NCBI RefSeq assembly: GCF_900103175.1
Contig: NZ_FNLF01000002.1
Span: forward strand, 1,178,001 to 1,242,000
Direction of reading: 5' to 3'
Length of the DNA stretch: 64,000 bases
DNA from: Tsukamurella pulmonis
GTDB taxonomy: Bacteria; Actinomycetota; Actinomycetes; Mycobacteriales; Mycobacteriaceae
The first letter of the stretch is position 1. Every line of letters starts with the position of its first letter. Position numbers and translations under genes: made by a program. Below, piece after piece: positions 16,979 through 25,494 of the stretch. The notes below the pieces were generated by a model that saw only the letters and a program-made list of their open reading frames with translations, did no database searches and was not told the origin of the DNA.

Positions 16979-17859
16979 CCCGCGCCGAGGAGGTCGCGGC
17001 GGTGCTCCGCGAGCGCATCGCGTCCGGCCGGCTGCGGCCCGGGGACCGGGCACCGTCGACCCGGGCGATCATGCGCGATCACGGCGTGGCGATGGCGACG
17101 GCCTCGAAGGTCCTGACCCTGCTCCAGGCCGACGGGCTCGTCGACTCCGCCCCGGGCCGGGGGAGCGTCGTGCTCGCGCCGGACCGCCCGCGCGCTCCCG
17201 CGCTGACCCCCGCCGACGTGATCGCCGCGGCCGTCGCCATCGCGGACGCCGAGTCGCTGCAGGCGGTCTCGATGCGCCGGCTCGCGGCGGCCCTGGGGAT
17301 CCCCACGATGGCCGTGTACCGATACGTCCCGAGCAGCGACGAGCTGCAGTCGGCGATGCTGGACCGCGTGCTGGCGGACCTGCCCATCCCGCCCCGCACG
17401 ACGGACTGGCGTGCCGACGTCGAGGCGCTGCTCCGCGCCCTGTGGGAGACCATGAAGGCGCACCCGTGGCTCGCCGCGGCCATGTCGATGACCCGGCCGG
17501 CGGTGCTGCCCGGCGCGATGCCGATGTCGGAGCACCTCCTCGCCGCGCTGCGCGCCGCCGGGCTCGCGCAGCGCGAGGCCTTCACCGAGTACCTGTGCCT
17601 GCTCAACCTGGTGCGCGGCCTGGGCGCGACGATCGAGCCCGAGCTGGCCGACCGCGCGGCGACGGGCGTCACCGAGGACGAATGGATCGATACCCAGCTG
17701 GACGAGCTGCGCGCCGCGGCGCCGGCCAACCGCTTCCCGGTGATGGCGGAGATGCTGCACACGAGCTACCCGTACGACGCCGACGTGCTCCTCGATACCG
17801 CGCTCACGCGCTACCTGGACGGCCTGGCGGCGGGCCTCGCGCCGGCCCCGCACCGGTAG
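16975..17859 (+). CDS. Transcriptional regulator, GntR winged helix fused to TetR-like domain
   Basis: The protein has 294 residues. Residues 1-70 form a GntR-type winged helix ([27 protein letters not shown]). Residues 78-130 form a TetR-type HTH ([21 protein letters not shown]), followed by a TetR C-terminal ligand-binding domain with a Trp-rich region. This two-headed layout is known in actinobacteria, usually beside drug-modifying or efflux genes. It faces the FAD monooxygenase, its likely target. No ribosome binding site precedes the GTG; coupling to the short upstream frame may supply ribosomes. Confidence 0.85.
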   Translation: MTRAEEVAAVLRERIASGRLRPGDRAPSTRAIMRDHGVAMATASKVLTLLQADGLVDSAPGRGSVVLAPDRPRAPALTPADVIAAAVAIADAESLQAVSMRRLAAALGIPTMAVYRYVPSSDELQSAMLDRVLADLPIPPRTTDWRADVEALLRALWETMKAHPWLAAAMSMTRPAVLPGAMPMSEHLLAALRAAGLAQREAFTEYLCLLNLVRGLGATIEPELADRAATGVTEDEWIDTQLDELRAAAPANRFPVMAEMLHTSYPYDADVLLDTALTRYLDGLAAGLAPAPHR

Positions 17860-17873
17860 AGTCTGACGGCGAC

Positions 17874-18695
17874 ATGACTCGCTACCGCCTCGACATCGCC
17901 TACGACGGCACCGACTTCAGCGGCTGGGCCCGCCAGCCCGAGCGGCGCACGGTGTGCGGCGTGCTGGAGGAGAACATCTCCACGGTGCTGCGGACCGAGG
18001 TGCAGCTCACCGTCGCCGGCCGCACCGACGCGGGGGTGCACGCCACGGGCCAGGTCGCGCACCTGGACACCGATGCCGCGCTGCCCGACGGCCTGGTGCG
18101 CCGGCTCGCGCGGATGCTCCCGCAGGACGTGCGCGTCACGGCGATCGCCGAGGCGCCGCCCGAGTTCGACGCCCGCTTCTCGGCGCTGCGCCGCCACTAC
18201 GAGTATCGGCTGACCGACGCTCCGTTCGGCGCGAACCCGCTGCGCGCCCGCGACACCGCGCCGTGGCGCCGGCCCGTCGATCTCGACCGGATGCAGGAGG
18301 CGAGCGACCGCCTGCTGGGCCTGCACGACTTCGCCGCCTTCTGCCGCCGCCGCGAGGGCGCCACGACGGTCCGCGAGCTGCAGCACTTCGCCTGGCGCCG
18401 CGACGACGACGGGGTGTTCACCGCGGAGGTCTCCGCCGACGCCTTCTGCTGGTCGATGGTGCGCTCCCTCGTCGGGGCGGTCGCCGCGGTCGGGGAGGGG
18501 CGACGGTCCGCCGACTGGGTCGCCGGGCTGCTCGACGAGCGCGAGCGCTCCAGCGCAATCAACGTGGCCGCCGCGTGCGGGCTGACGCTGGTGCGCGTCG
18601 ACTACCCCGCCGACGACGAACTGGCCGAGCGCAACCTGATCACCCGCGAGAAGCGCGAGGTCGACGGCCCGTCCGGCGGCTGCTGCGGCGACTGA
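17874..18695 (+). CDS. truA: tRNA pseudouridine synthase A
   Basis: The 273-residue enzyme isomerises U38-U40 in the anticodon arm. The catalytic Asp lies in [10 protein letters not shown], and the N-terminal [18 protein letters not shown] motif is typical. The ATG is 14 bases after the regulator stop. In related genomes truA follows rplQ directly; here three accessory genes intervene. The C-terminus ends in a Cys-containing GGCCGD tail beyond the usual fold. Confidence 0.95.
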   Translation: MTRYRLDIAYDGTDFSGWARQPERRTVCGVLEENISTVLRTEVQLTVAGRTDAGVHATGQVAHLDTDAALPDGLVRRLARMLPQDVRVTAIAEAPPEFDARFSALRRHYEYRLTDAPFGANPLRARDTAPWRRPVDLDRMQEASDRLLGLHDFAAFCRRREGATTVRELQHFAWRRDDDGVFTAEVSADAFCWSMVRSLVGAVAAVGEGRRSADWVAGLLDERERSSAINVAAACGLTLVRVDYPADDELAERNLITREKREVDGPSGGCCGD

Positions 18696-18763
18696 CGGAG
18701 CTTGGGGCGCCGTTCGCCCGGAGTTCACGACCGCGACGCACACCGCGTGGATACTCGGCTGAT

Positions 18764-19408
18764 GTGAACCCCTTCGACGTCACCGGCTTCCTCGGCTCCG
18801 CCGGCCTGATCGGCCTGGTGCTGCTGATCTTCATCGAGACCGGGCTGCTGGTGGGGTTCATCTTCCCGGGCGATTCGATCCTGTTCACCGCCGGCATCTT
18901 CGCGGCGCAGCCCACGCCGTTCGCGCAGCTGTGGCAGTTGTTGCTGTTCCTGCCGATCGCGGCGATCATCGGCGACCAGTGCGGCTACGCCCTCGGCCGG
19001 TACGCGGGCCCGAAGGTGATGCGCGGCAGGATCATGAACTTCATCGGGCAGGGTCCGGTGGACAAGACCTACGCCTTCTTCGACAAGTACGGTCCGTTCA
19101 CCGTGCTCTTCGCGCGGTTCATCGGCATCGTCCGCACGCTGGTTCCGGTGCTCGCGGGCTTCTCGAAGATGGACCACCGCAAGTTCACCCTGTTCTCGGT
19201 GCTCGGCTCGATCCTGTGGTGCGACGGCATCGTGCTGCTCGGCTACTTCCTCGGCGGCATCCCGCTGCTGCGCGACCACCTCGAGGTGCTGTTCATCGGC
19301 TCCGCGCTGACGATCATCATCCCCATCGCCATCACCGTGATCACCCGCCGCCGCGCCCGGCGTCGCGAATCCGCCGAAGCCACGACGGTGGAGCCCGCAA
19401 CGCGCTAA
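18764..19408 (+). CDS. DedA family membrane protein
   Basis: The protein has 214 residues. The SNARE-associated/VTT domain is shown by IFIETGLLVGFIFPGDSILF, the central GDQCGYALGRYAGPK and the ARFIGIVRTLVPVLAG motif with conserved Arg and Pro. Several DedA proteins recycle lipid carriers such as undecaprenyl phosphate. A GATACT -10-like element (18750-18755) lies 8 bases before the GTG, compatible with a leaderless transcript. A basic tail (RRRARRRE) follows the last helix. Confidence 0.88.
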   Translation: MNPFDVTGFLGSAGLIGLVLLIFIETGLLVGFIFPGDSILFTAGIFAAQPTPFAQLWQLLLFLPIAAIIGDQCGYALGRYAGPKVMRGRIMNFIGQGPVDKTYAFFDKYGPFTVLFARFIGIVRTLVPVLAGFSKMDHRKFTLFSVLGSILWCDGIVLLGYFLGGIPLLRDHLEVLFIGSALTIIIPIAITVITRRRARRRESAEATTVEPATR

Positions 19409-19418
19409 TCTCCCCGCA
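19406..19418 (+). promoter_or_regulatory. Leaderless start of the ESX-4 substrate operon
   Basis: TAATCT (19406-19411), a near-consensus -10, overlaps the DedA stop. Six bases later comes the ATG at 19418, with no Shine-Dalgarno. This spacing predicts transcription starting at the initiation codon. The -35 is weak. If correct, the long chain of ESX genes that follows starts from this promoter. Confidence 0.5.
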
Positions 19419-20623
19419 TGATCGGGTTGGGGGACCCGGAGCGCATCGTCATCGATTGCGCGGGGGATCAGTGGTACGTACGCGGACCTGACGGTGCCGT
19501 GCGGCACGTGCCTGCGCCGGAGGACGCGGACGAGTTCGCCGCGCCCGCGCTCGCCACGCGGCGGTGGGCGCAGTGGCTGGCCGACGCGGCGAGCGGCTGC
19601 GCCCCGTCGCGCACCTGGACGGTACTGGCGCCCAGCGTTTTCGGCGCCCCGCGGCGCAGCCTGATCGCCGCCGCAGCTGGATCGCTCGGCGTCGCCGCCG
19701 ACGTGCTCCCGCGCGCCGAAGCACTGGTCCGCACCGGCGGCGTGCTCTACTGCCGTCGCGCGCTCGTGCTCGAATGCCGCGGCCCGGTGACGCAGGCCCA
19801 CGTCCTGTCCTTCGCCGACGGTGCCTGGACGCCGATCGCCGCGGCCTCCCACCCGGACCCGCTCCGCGCGGCGCGGCAGGTGTTCGACGGTGAGATCGAT
19901 CAGGCCCTCGTCGACGGTCCGCCCGAGGTCTATCGCGCCGTCCGCGCCGCACTCGCGACGGTCGGGCTGTGGCGGGTGGTGCGGATCGCGCCGGAGGACG
20001 TCCTCGCCGTCGAGGTCCCCGTCGCTCGCCCGCAGGACGACGCGCCGGCGCGCGAGGTGCCGGAGCACGCGCCCGCACGCTCCGTCCGTCGGCACTGGCC
20101 GCTCGTCGCCGCCGGGGCCGGCACCGTCGGGGTGGTGGCCGCGAGCGCCGTGGCCTGCCTGCCCGGCGCGTCGCCGCCCGCCCCGCCGGAGCGCCCCGCG
20201 CCACCGTCGGAGAGCTTCGTGCGCGTGGCGTTCGACGGGGCCTCCGTGGATCTGCCGCAGGGGTGGACGGTCACCGAACCCGGTCCCGATCGGCGGCTCG
20301 CCGAGGCGGGCGACGGCCGCCGGGTGACGGTGGTCCGGACACGGCTGCGCGCACCGTCGGACACGGCGGCGGTCGCTGCCGATCTCGAGGCGGCCCTCGC
20401 GCGACGATCCGATCGCCGGATCAGTGATCTCGATCCGAGCACCCTCGTGGGCGGCCGCGAGGTGATCGGCTACCGCGAGCGCATCGACGCGGAGCGGTTC
20501 GTGGACTGGTACGTCGTGGTCGCGGGGGCGGCGCAACTGAGCGTCGGCTGCGAGGCGGGGCGTTCGGCGGCGCCGCTGGCCGGTGCGTGCGAGCGCGCCG
20601 TCGGCTCGGTACGGGAGGAATGA
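19418..20623 (+). CDS. Type VII secretion-associated protein (Rv3446c-like)
   Basis: The protein has 401 residues. An N-terminal Ala-rich domain of about 220 residues is followed by a Pro-flanked membrane helix (HWPLVAAGAGTVGVVAASAVACL). The extracytoplasmic C-terminal domain contains VRVAFDGASVDLPQGWTVTE and two Cys. This layout is that of the alanine/valine-rich protein next to eccC in ESX-4 (Rv3446c in M. tuberculosis). It starts the plus-strand ESX gene run. Its precise role in secretion is unknown; a stabilising role at the membrane is my inference. Confidence 0.8.
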   Translation: MIGLGDPERIVIDCAGDQWYVRGPDGAVRHVPAPEDADEFAAPALATRRWAQWLADAASGCAPSRTWTVLAPSVFGAPRRSLIAAAAGSLGVAADVLPRAEALVRTGGVLYCRRALVLECRGPVTQAHVLSFADGAWTPIAAASHPDPLRAARQVFDGEIDQALVDGPPEVYRAVRAALATVGLWRVVRIAPEDVLAVEVPVARPQDDAPAREVPEHAPARSVRRHWPLVAAGAGTVGVVAASAVACLPGASPPAPPERPAPPSESFVRVAFDGASVDLPQGWTVTEPGPDRRLAEAGDGRRVTVVRTRLRAPSDTAAVAADLEAALARRSDRRISDLDPSTLVGGREVIGYRERIDAERFVDWYVVVAGAAQLSVGCEAGRSAAPLAGACERAVGSVREE

Positions 20624-20643
20624 ACGATGATGGGGGAGAAGAG

Positions 20644-20940
20644 ATGACGATCGCGACATCCACCAACGGCGGGGTGCGCGTGCGCGCCAACGATCAGGGC
20701 ACGCCCCTGCACATCGCCATCGAGCGGACGGAGCTGCGGCGCGAGCCGCAGGACCTGGCCGATGCCGTCGTGCGCTTGTGCCGGGAGGCCGCCACGACCG
20801 CCGGGCTGCGCCGCCGGGCGGAGCTCGAGCGCGCCGGCGTCGGACCGGACGTGCTGCGCGCCATGCGATTGCCGGAGCCCACGGAGGCGGCCGCGCCCGC
20901 GGACGACGACGTCGTCGGTACCTGGCTGCGGAGGGTCTGA
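20644..20940 (+). CDS. YbaB/EbfC-like small protein, ESX-associated
   Basis: The protein has 98 residues. It lacks the N-terminal coiled coil of YbaB but retains the core, seen as GVRVRANDQGTPLHIAIERTEL followed by the PQDLADAVVRLCREA helix. EspL of ESX-1 belongs to the same fold. The ATG at 20644 is preferred because GGGGGAG lies 6 bases before it; an in-frame ATG at 20620 overlaps the preceding stop. Its TGA overlaps the next ATG (TGATG), and the next gene encodes a fuller member of the family. The pair may form a heterodimer. Confidence 0.6.
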   Translation: MTIATSTNGGVRVRANDQGTPLHIAIERTELRREPQDLADAVVRLCREAATTAGLRRRAELERAGVGPDVLRAMRLPEPTEAAAPADDDVVGTWLRRV

Positions 20941-21242
20941 TGAGCGAGGAGATGGATCGCATCGAGGCCCGCGCCCACGACCAGCTGCGCATCCTGCAAC
21001 GCACCAGCGCCGAGCTCGACGGCCTGCGCGTTGCGGTGTCGAGCCCGGACGGCGCGATCCGCGTCGAGCTCGACGGGGTGTGCGCCCTCGTCGGACTCAC
21101 GCTCACTCCGGCGGCCTGCCGGACCGACGGTGCCGTCCTCGGCAAGCGCATCGTCGACGTGTGCGCCGTCGCGGCCAGGGAGGTGCAGGTCCGGAGGGGC
21201 GCCGTGATGGAGCGCTTCCACACGGATTTCGCGGCGGGCTGA
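20940..21242 (+). CDS. YbaB/EbfC (EspL-like) family protein, ESX-associated
   Basis: The protein has 100 residues. The N-terminal helix MDRIEARAHDQLRILQRTSAEL is followed by beta strands (AVSSPDGAIRVELDGVCALVGLTL) and a C-terminal helix, as in YbaB nucleoid-associated proteins. In ESX-1 the homologous fold, EspL, stabilises partner substrates. It is translationally coupled to the shorter family member before it. Whether it binds DNA or an ESX substrate cannot be judged from sequence. Confidence 0.65.
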   Translation: MSEEMDRIEARAHDQLRILQRTSAELDGLRVAVSSPDGAIRVELDGVCALVGLTLTPAACRTDGAVLGKRIVDVCAVAAREVQVRRGAVMERFHTDFAAG

Positions 21243-21353
21243 CCGCCGGAGAGTGTTCCGCTCGAAAGACTTCGGGATCCGATTCCCGAGCTGGTGCGTC
21301 CAATTGATGAGGGCCTCTCGCACCGGGCCCGTCGTAGACGATGGGGGAGAGCA
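21243..21353 (+). promoter_or_regulatory. Spacer before the PE-like gene
   Basis: The spacer contains a small palindrome, TCGGGA-6-TCCCGA (21273-21290), and a strong GGGGGAGAG ribosome binding site (21343-21351). A TTGATG at 21304 could be a -35, but no well-spaced -10 is seen. An internal promoter or a processing site is possible. No gene is present. Confidence 0.3.
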
Positions 21354-21659
21354 ATGTTCATGGCGGTCAATTCGGCGATCGCGGCCTTCGGGGCCGCCAA
21401 CGCCGGCATCGGGGCGGCGGTCGCGACGGCGGGTTCGGTGGACGCGGCGGCCAACGTCGCCGCGCTGAACCCGGCGCTCGGCCTGATCGGTCAGGACTTC
21501 CTCGCCGCGTTCACGGCGGCGCAGGCGGTCCACGTGGAGTCCGTCGCCGAACTGGCGGTGCTCTACGGCGGGATCGCCGCCTCGTCGGCGGCCACCGTCG
21601 CGGCGTACGGCGCCACGGAGGCGACCAACGTCGCTGGGCTGAGTTCCGTGGGGATCTGA
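21354..21659 (+). CDS. PE-like small secreted protein of the ESX-4 locus
   Basis: The protein has 101 residues and is almost entirely Ala-rich helix-hairpin-helix. The pattern of PE domains is visible: AIAAFGAANAGIGAAVATAG, FLAAFTAAQAVHVESVAEL, then AYGATEATNVAG. The YGATE near residue 88 fits the YxxxD/E export signal on the second helix of type VII substrates. The literal Pro-Glu dipeptide of mycobacterial PE proteins is absent. The start is fixed by GGGGGAGA just upstream. A binding partner is expected among its neighbours. Confidence 0.65.
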   Translation: MFMAVNSAIAAFGAANAGIGAAVATAGSVDAAANVAALNPALGLIGQDFLAAFTAAQAVHVESVAELAVLYGGIAASSAATVAAYGATEATNVAGLSSVGI

Positions 21660-21661
21660 TC

Positions 21662-23035
21662 GTGGCCGATCCCGTCGCGGCTCCGGTCGCGCCCGACACC
21701 GCACTCGATCCGGAGATCCGAGCCATGCTCGATCGGCCGGTGAACGAAGTGCTCGCGGCACTCGGGCTCCCACCGGTGCCCACCGCGCCGCAGACCCCGC
21801 CGCAGCAGGAGCTCCCTCCGGCGCCGAAGGGGGTGCCGGAAGCGCCGCAGGTTCCCGGGTTCGACGTGGCAGGACTGGTCAAGCCGATGACCGATCTGCT
21901 CTCGACGTTCGGGTCCGGCACCTTCGAGGGGCTCGATCCGTCGGCGGCCCTGGAAGGCGCGTCGAAGGCGCTCGAGCAGGGCGTCTCCGCGGGGATGCAG
22001 GCGATCAGCCAGCTCTCCTCGGTATGGCAGGGCCCCGCGGCCACGGCCGCCACCGGCAAGGGCGTCGAGGCCGCCACCGGCACGGGCCTGGCGGCCGAGC
22101 AGGGAGCGGAGCTCTCGACCGCGGTCGGCGAGGCCGCGGCGGTGGTCGGAACCGGCGAGGCCGAGTTGCAGGCGATCATCGACTCGTTCATGGCGGTGAT
22201 CTCCGCGCTGGGACCGTCGCTCTGGCTGCCGCCGGGGCAGGCTGCCGCGGTCGCCGCCGCCCAGGAGCATCTGGCGCACGCCACGGAAGTGGTGACGCGC
22301 ACGAAGGCGCAGCTGTCGGCCCTGAGCGGGCAGGTCGGTGCGGCCGGTCGCAAGGTGCCGGTCGCCTCGCCGCCCACGACCGCGGCGAGCACCGCGGCGC
22401 AGGCCGCGGCATCGATCATCCCGGGCGTGGTCTCGGCCGCGACCGGCGCCGTCACGGGTGCAGTGAAACTGGCCACGGACACCGTCTCGGGCGCCGTGAA
22501 GACCGCGGTCGGGGTCGCCACGTCGGCCGGGGAGGCCCTCAGCGGCCTCGCCGAGTCCGCGGGCGAGTCCGAGGACGGTACCGGGGCGGAATCGACGTCG
22601 GCGGAGGATCTTCCGGCGGCGACGCCGGTGTCCGGCCTCGGTGGCGGCGGTGCCGGCGGCGTCGGAGGGGGTGCGGGCGGCGTGGGCGGCGTCGGTGCGG
22701 GAGTGGGGGCCGCGGCGACTGCGCTCGCGCAGCCGCAGTCCGCCGCTCCCGCATCCCGGGCGCCGGTGGTCGAGGGCGGAGCGCGCACGGTGCCCGCCTC
22801 GTCGGACGTGGTCTCGCGCGGTGGCATGGCGGCCCCGATGATGCCGATGGGCGCTGCGGGGGCGGCGGGTGCCCGCGCCTCGGGCGGAGGCGATCATGCG
22901 GTCCCCGACTACTTGGTGACCAGCGACAACGGCGAGCGGGTGGTCGGCGATCTGCCGCTGGTCGGCCCGCAGGTGGTCGGCGACGCGCTGCCGGTCGATC
23001 AGTACGACGAGCCCGATGTGGAACTTCGTCTGTGA
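21662..23035 (+). CDS. Large WxG-containing ESX substrate-like protein
   Basis: The protein has 457 residues. A Pro-rich N-terminus (to about residue 60) precedes a helical domain carrying SSVWQGPAA, a WxG motif at Trp122. Long Ala/Val amphipathic helices follow, then a Gly-rich linker (about 325-355), and a conserved-looking tail with MMPMGAAGAAGA, VPDYLVT, NGERVVGD and VGPQVVGD. The layout resembles EspB- or PPE-like effectors, with a secretion domain followed by a flexible tail. The GTG at 21662 sits 7 bases after GGGGA. The product is probably exported with the PE-like protein upstream. The exact family is not recognised. Confidence 0.6.
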   Translation: MADPVAAPVAPDTALDPEIRAMLDRPVNEVLAALGLPPVPTAPQTPPQQELPPAPKGVPEAPQVPGFDVAGLVKPMTDLLSTFGSGTFEGLDPSAALEGASKALEQGVSAGMQAISQLSSVWQGPAATAATGKGVEAATGTGLAAEQGAELSTAVGEAAAVVGTGEAELQAIIDSFMAVISALGPSLWLPPGQAAAVAAAQEHLAHATEVVTRTKAQLSALSGQVGAAGRKVPVASPPTTAASTAAQAAASIIPGVVSAATGAVTGAVKLATDTVSGAVKTAVGVATSAGEALSGLAESAGESEDGTGAESTSAEDLPAATPVSGLGGGGAGGVGGGAGGVGGVGAGVGAAATALAQPQSAAPASRAPVVEGGARTVPASSDVVSRGGMAAPMMPMGAAGAAGARASGGGDHAVPDYLVTSDNGERVVGDLPLVGPQVVGDALPVDQYDEPDVELRL

Positions 23036-23106
23036 GAAGCGGAACCGTACCGGCCGCCGGTGCGTCTAATGGATAGAGACAAGAACTTCGGGGGGAGTGG
23101 ACGAAC

Positions 23107-23418
23107 GTGACCGGTACCAAGCTGAGCATGGATCCGCAGGAGGCGCGCGAGATCGCGCAGGGCATCGAGCGGATCGTGGAGGACCTGCGCGGCGCGCAGA
23201 AGCGGTTCGAGGCGCACGCCGCGCCCGCGGCCACCGGGCTGGACGAGGTCTCGCAGACGGTGGCGCGCACCACGCAACGCATGGGGGAGGCGCAGTTCCG
23301 CGCGGCGGAGACCGCGGTGGCCGATCTGCGCAGGCTGGGCGAGGCCGTCTCCGGCCACGTCACCGCCGTGGAGCGCGGGGACTCGGAGCTCGCTGCGACC
23401 CTGGGCCTGGCGGTCTGA
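23107..23418 (+). CDS. EspC/WXG100-like small ESX protein
   Basis: The protein has 103 residues, all helical, with a central break around AAPAATGLDEV that gives a helix-turn-helix hairpin. It lacks Trp at the turn and so is not a canonical WXG100 protein; the length and the MDPQEAREIAQGIERIVEDL start fit EspC-type or DUF2580-like partners. It is immediately followed by the PPE-like gene (2-base gap), so it is the likely heterodimer partner, in the PE position. The GTG start follows CGGGGGGAG. Confidence 0.6.
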   Translation: MTGTKLSMDPQEAREIAQGIERIVEDLRGAQKRFEAHAAPAATGLDEVSQTVARTTQRMGEAQFRAAETAVADLRRLGEAVSGHVTAVERGDSELAATLGLAV

Positions 23419-23420
23419 TC

Positions 23421-24371
23421 GTGCTCCGCGATCCGGGGTTCACCGGCGTCGACTGGTCCGCTCGCAGCACCGAGAAGCTCGCGGGTGATCTGCTGGGTGG
23501 GGCGGGGGCACAGCCGCTGACCACCGCGGCGCAGGAGACCGCGCGGCTCGCCTCGGCCTACGGCGCCGCGGCGGTACAGCTCGATCGCCTCGTCGTCCGG
23601 CTCGACGGCGCGGTGGACCTGGGGCGGAAGGAGTCCGACGCCCGCCGCACCGGCACGCTGCCCGAGTACGCGCGCTGGCTGGCCCGGCACGCGGCGGATC
23701 TCGCGGAGTACGCGGCGAAGCTCGCCGGTCAGTCCGCCGCGTACGAGACGGCGGCCCGCGCGATGCCCTCCGTCAGCGAGGCCACCAGGATGCGGACGGA
23801 CCGCGAGAACGCGCAGGCCGCTGCCGCGGCCGGCGGCCCGGATCCGGCGCTCGCCGCGCTGGTCGGCGCCGCAGCCGATTCCGAGCGGGCCGAGCAGCAG
23901 GCACACGGCACGGCGGCCGCGATCATGGTGGGCTTCGAGCGCGCGGCCGAGCCCCTGCGCGTCCCGTGGGAGTTCGCGGCACCCCCGGCGCTGCCGGGCT
24001 CGAAGAACAAGCCCGCGAAGGACAAGGGCGCGGGAGGTGGCTCCGGTGCTGGGCGTGGAGGCGGCGGAATCGGTGTTCCCGCAGCGCCGTTGTCCGCCTT
24101 CCCCGCGGGTGCGCTGACGCGCGACCAGCCGGGCGGCGGGCGAACGGCGCCGGCGTCGGCGACGTCGTCGTCGTCCGGCGGCCGCGGCTTCCCGATGATG
24201 CCCGCGGGGATGCTCGGTGCGGCCGGCGCCGGTGCCGCGACGAAGCACGCCGTTCAGCCCACGGGGGCGGTCCCGGCGGAGGGCTTCGACGACGAGCCGG
24301 ACGCCTTCGTGGTGCACGCCGCGCCGGCGGTGCTCGGTGCGGCCGGTGAGAGCCTGACGGAGGAACTGTGA
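23421..24371 (+). CDS. PPE-like protein
   Basis: The protein has 316 residues. Residues 1-175 follow the PPE helical bundle: FTGVDWSARSTEKLAGDLLGG, a long second and third helix with PEYARWLARHAADLAEYAAKLAGQ, then SAAYETAARAMPSVSEATR, comparable to the PPE segment YEAALAATVPPPVI. Pro-Pro-Glu itself is absent. A Gly/Ser-rich linker and a tail with FPMMPAGMLGAAGAGA follow. The same MMP-x-G..GAAGA block occurs in the large WxG protein upstream. The stop overlaps the espG-like start (GTGA), as expected for a substrate and its chaperone. Confidence 0.7.
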   Translation: MLRDPGFTGVDWSARSTEKLAGDLLGGAGAQPLTTAAQETARLASAYGAAAVQLDRLVVRLDGAVDLGRKESDARRTGTLPEYARWLARHAADLAEYAAKLAGQSAAYETAARAMPSVSEATRMRTDRENAQAAAAAGGPDPALAALVGAAADSERAEQQAHGTAAAIMVGFERAAEPLRVPWEFAAPPALPGSKNKPAKDKGAGGGSGAGRGGGGIGVPAAPLSAFPAGALTRDQPGGGRTAPASATSSSSGGRGFPMMPAGMLGAAGAGAATKHAVQPTGAVPAEGFDDEPDAFVVHAAPAVLGAAGESLTEEL

Positions 24372-25093
24372 TCGCGCACTCGGTCGCGGAGCTCAGCTCC
24401 CGGTTCGGCACGGAGGTGCCGGCGGTGCTCTGGACGCCGCCGGATCCGCGCCGCACTGCGGAGCCCGTCACCGGCCTGCCGCCGGGCGATACCGACCTCG
24501 AGCTCGACGAGATCACCGCGCTGGGAGTGCTGGCGGCGCCCCAGGTCCGGATCGAGGCCCGCGCCACCGGTGCGCTCGACAGCCGGCTCTGCCTCGCGCG
24601 CTCCGGTCACCTGACGGCGCGCGTCGTCCGCGCGGCGGGTACCGCCACCGTCGACCTGCCGCACTGCGACGGCACGGCCGATCGATTGGCCGCGCTCGTC
24701 ACGCCGGTGCTCGGGCCCTCCTCGCCGGCGGAACCCGCAGTCGCGGCCTCCTTTCCCGCGGAGCGCGGGCGCGAGGCGCTGCGGGCGGGCGATGCGGGCG
24801 AGATCGCCGCGGCGCTGCGGGCCATCGGTACGGACTCGGACGCCGCCCGGCTGATCGGCCGCGTCTTCGCGCGCTCCCAGCGGAGCGTCGAGTTCACCGT
24901 GCACGTGGGCGATCAGCGGTGCGATGCGGTGGTGGCCGTGATCGATTCGCCCAGCGGGCGGGTCGTGGTACGGACGGCGACCGAACCGGGTGCGGGGGCG
25001 TGGATCTCCGTGGCGGAGGGGAGCGCGCATCGCATCGGCAGGGCGCTGCGGCGCGCCTGCGAAGAACTTCCGGGGGGCGGCTGGACGCCGTGA
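24368..25093 (+). CDS. EspG-like type VII secretion chaperone
   Basis: The protein has 241 residues. The fold is suggested by LDEITALGVLAAPQVRIEARATG, the paired LARSGHLTARVVRAAGTATVDLP strands, a central GRVFARSQRSVEFTVHVGD and a final AWISVAEGSAHRIGRALRRACEEL helix, all features of the EspG family. EspG proteins bind the PPE tip and keep PE-PPE pairs soluble until delivery to EccC. The four-base overlap with the PPE-like gene supports this partner. M. tuberculosis ESX-4 has no espG, so its presence here matters. Confidence 0.75.
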   Translation: MIAHSVAELSSRFGTEVPAVLWTPPDPRRTAEPVTGLPPGDTDLELDEITALGVLAAPQVRIEARATGALDSRLCLARSGHLTARVVRAAGTATVDLPHCDGTADRLAALVTPVLGPSSPAEPAVAASFPAERGREALRAGDAGEIAAALRAIGTDSDAARLIGRVFARSQRSVEFTVHVGDQRCDAVVAVIDSPSGRVVVRTATEPGAGAWISVAEGSAHRIGRALRRACEELPGGGWTP

Positions 25094-25162
25094 CCGGGGA
25101 CGGCGCGCACCATCCGGTGCGAGTCGAGACGTGCCGGCACGTCCGGCGGGAGGAGTGGTGAC

Positions 25163-25462
25163 ATGGCAGGGACTAGGGCCGAACTCGCGGCGATGAAGAC
25201 CGGTGCGGACACGCTGGACGACCTGGGGGCGCAGATGAAGACGACCCTGAGCCAGCTGCGCGGTGACGTCGAGGCGACGCAGGGGGTGTGGGCCGGTGCG
25301 GCCCAGGTCGCCTTCCTCGGCGTCATGGCGCGCTGGGACGAGAGCGCCGCGAAGGTCAACACCGCGCTGGTGGACATCAGCACCATGCTCGCGGGCAACA
25401 CCGCCAGCTACGGCTCGCAGGAGGAGCAGAACACCTCCGACATCCAGGCACTGAGCCTGTAG
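25163..25462 (+). CDS. WXG100 protein, EsxU-like
   Basis: The protein has 99 residues. It is a helix hairpin with Trp43-Ala-Gly at the turn (GVWAGAAQVAF), the standard WXG motif. It precedes the second WXG100 gene by 32 bases, as EsxU precedes EsxT in ESX-4. The pair should form a heterodimer secreted by the EccC ATPase. A GGAGG precedes the ATG at short distance. Confidence 0.85.
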   Translation: MAGTRAELAAMKTGADTLDDLGAQMKTTLSQLRGDVEATQGVWAGAAQVAFLGVMARWDESAAKVNTALVDISTMLAGNTASYGSQEEQNTSDIQALSL

Positions 25463-25494
25463 GCCGAATTCGAAAGACACAGGGGGACCACAGC

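Noticed and set aside
22600..22720. Gly-rich repeats as a tandem DNA repeat or PE_PGRS-like region
   Set aside because: Only a short Gly-rich linker, about 30 residues, without the regular GGAGG-x repeat blocks of PGRS proteins.
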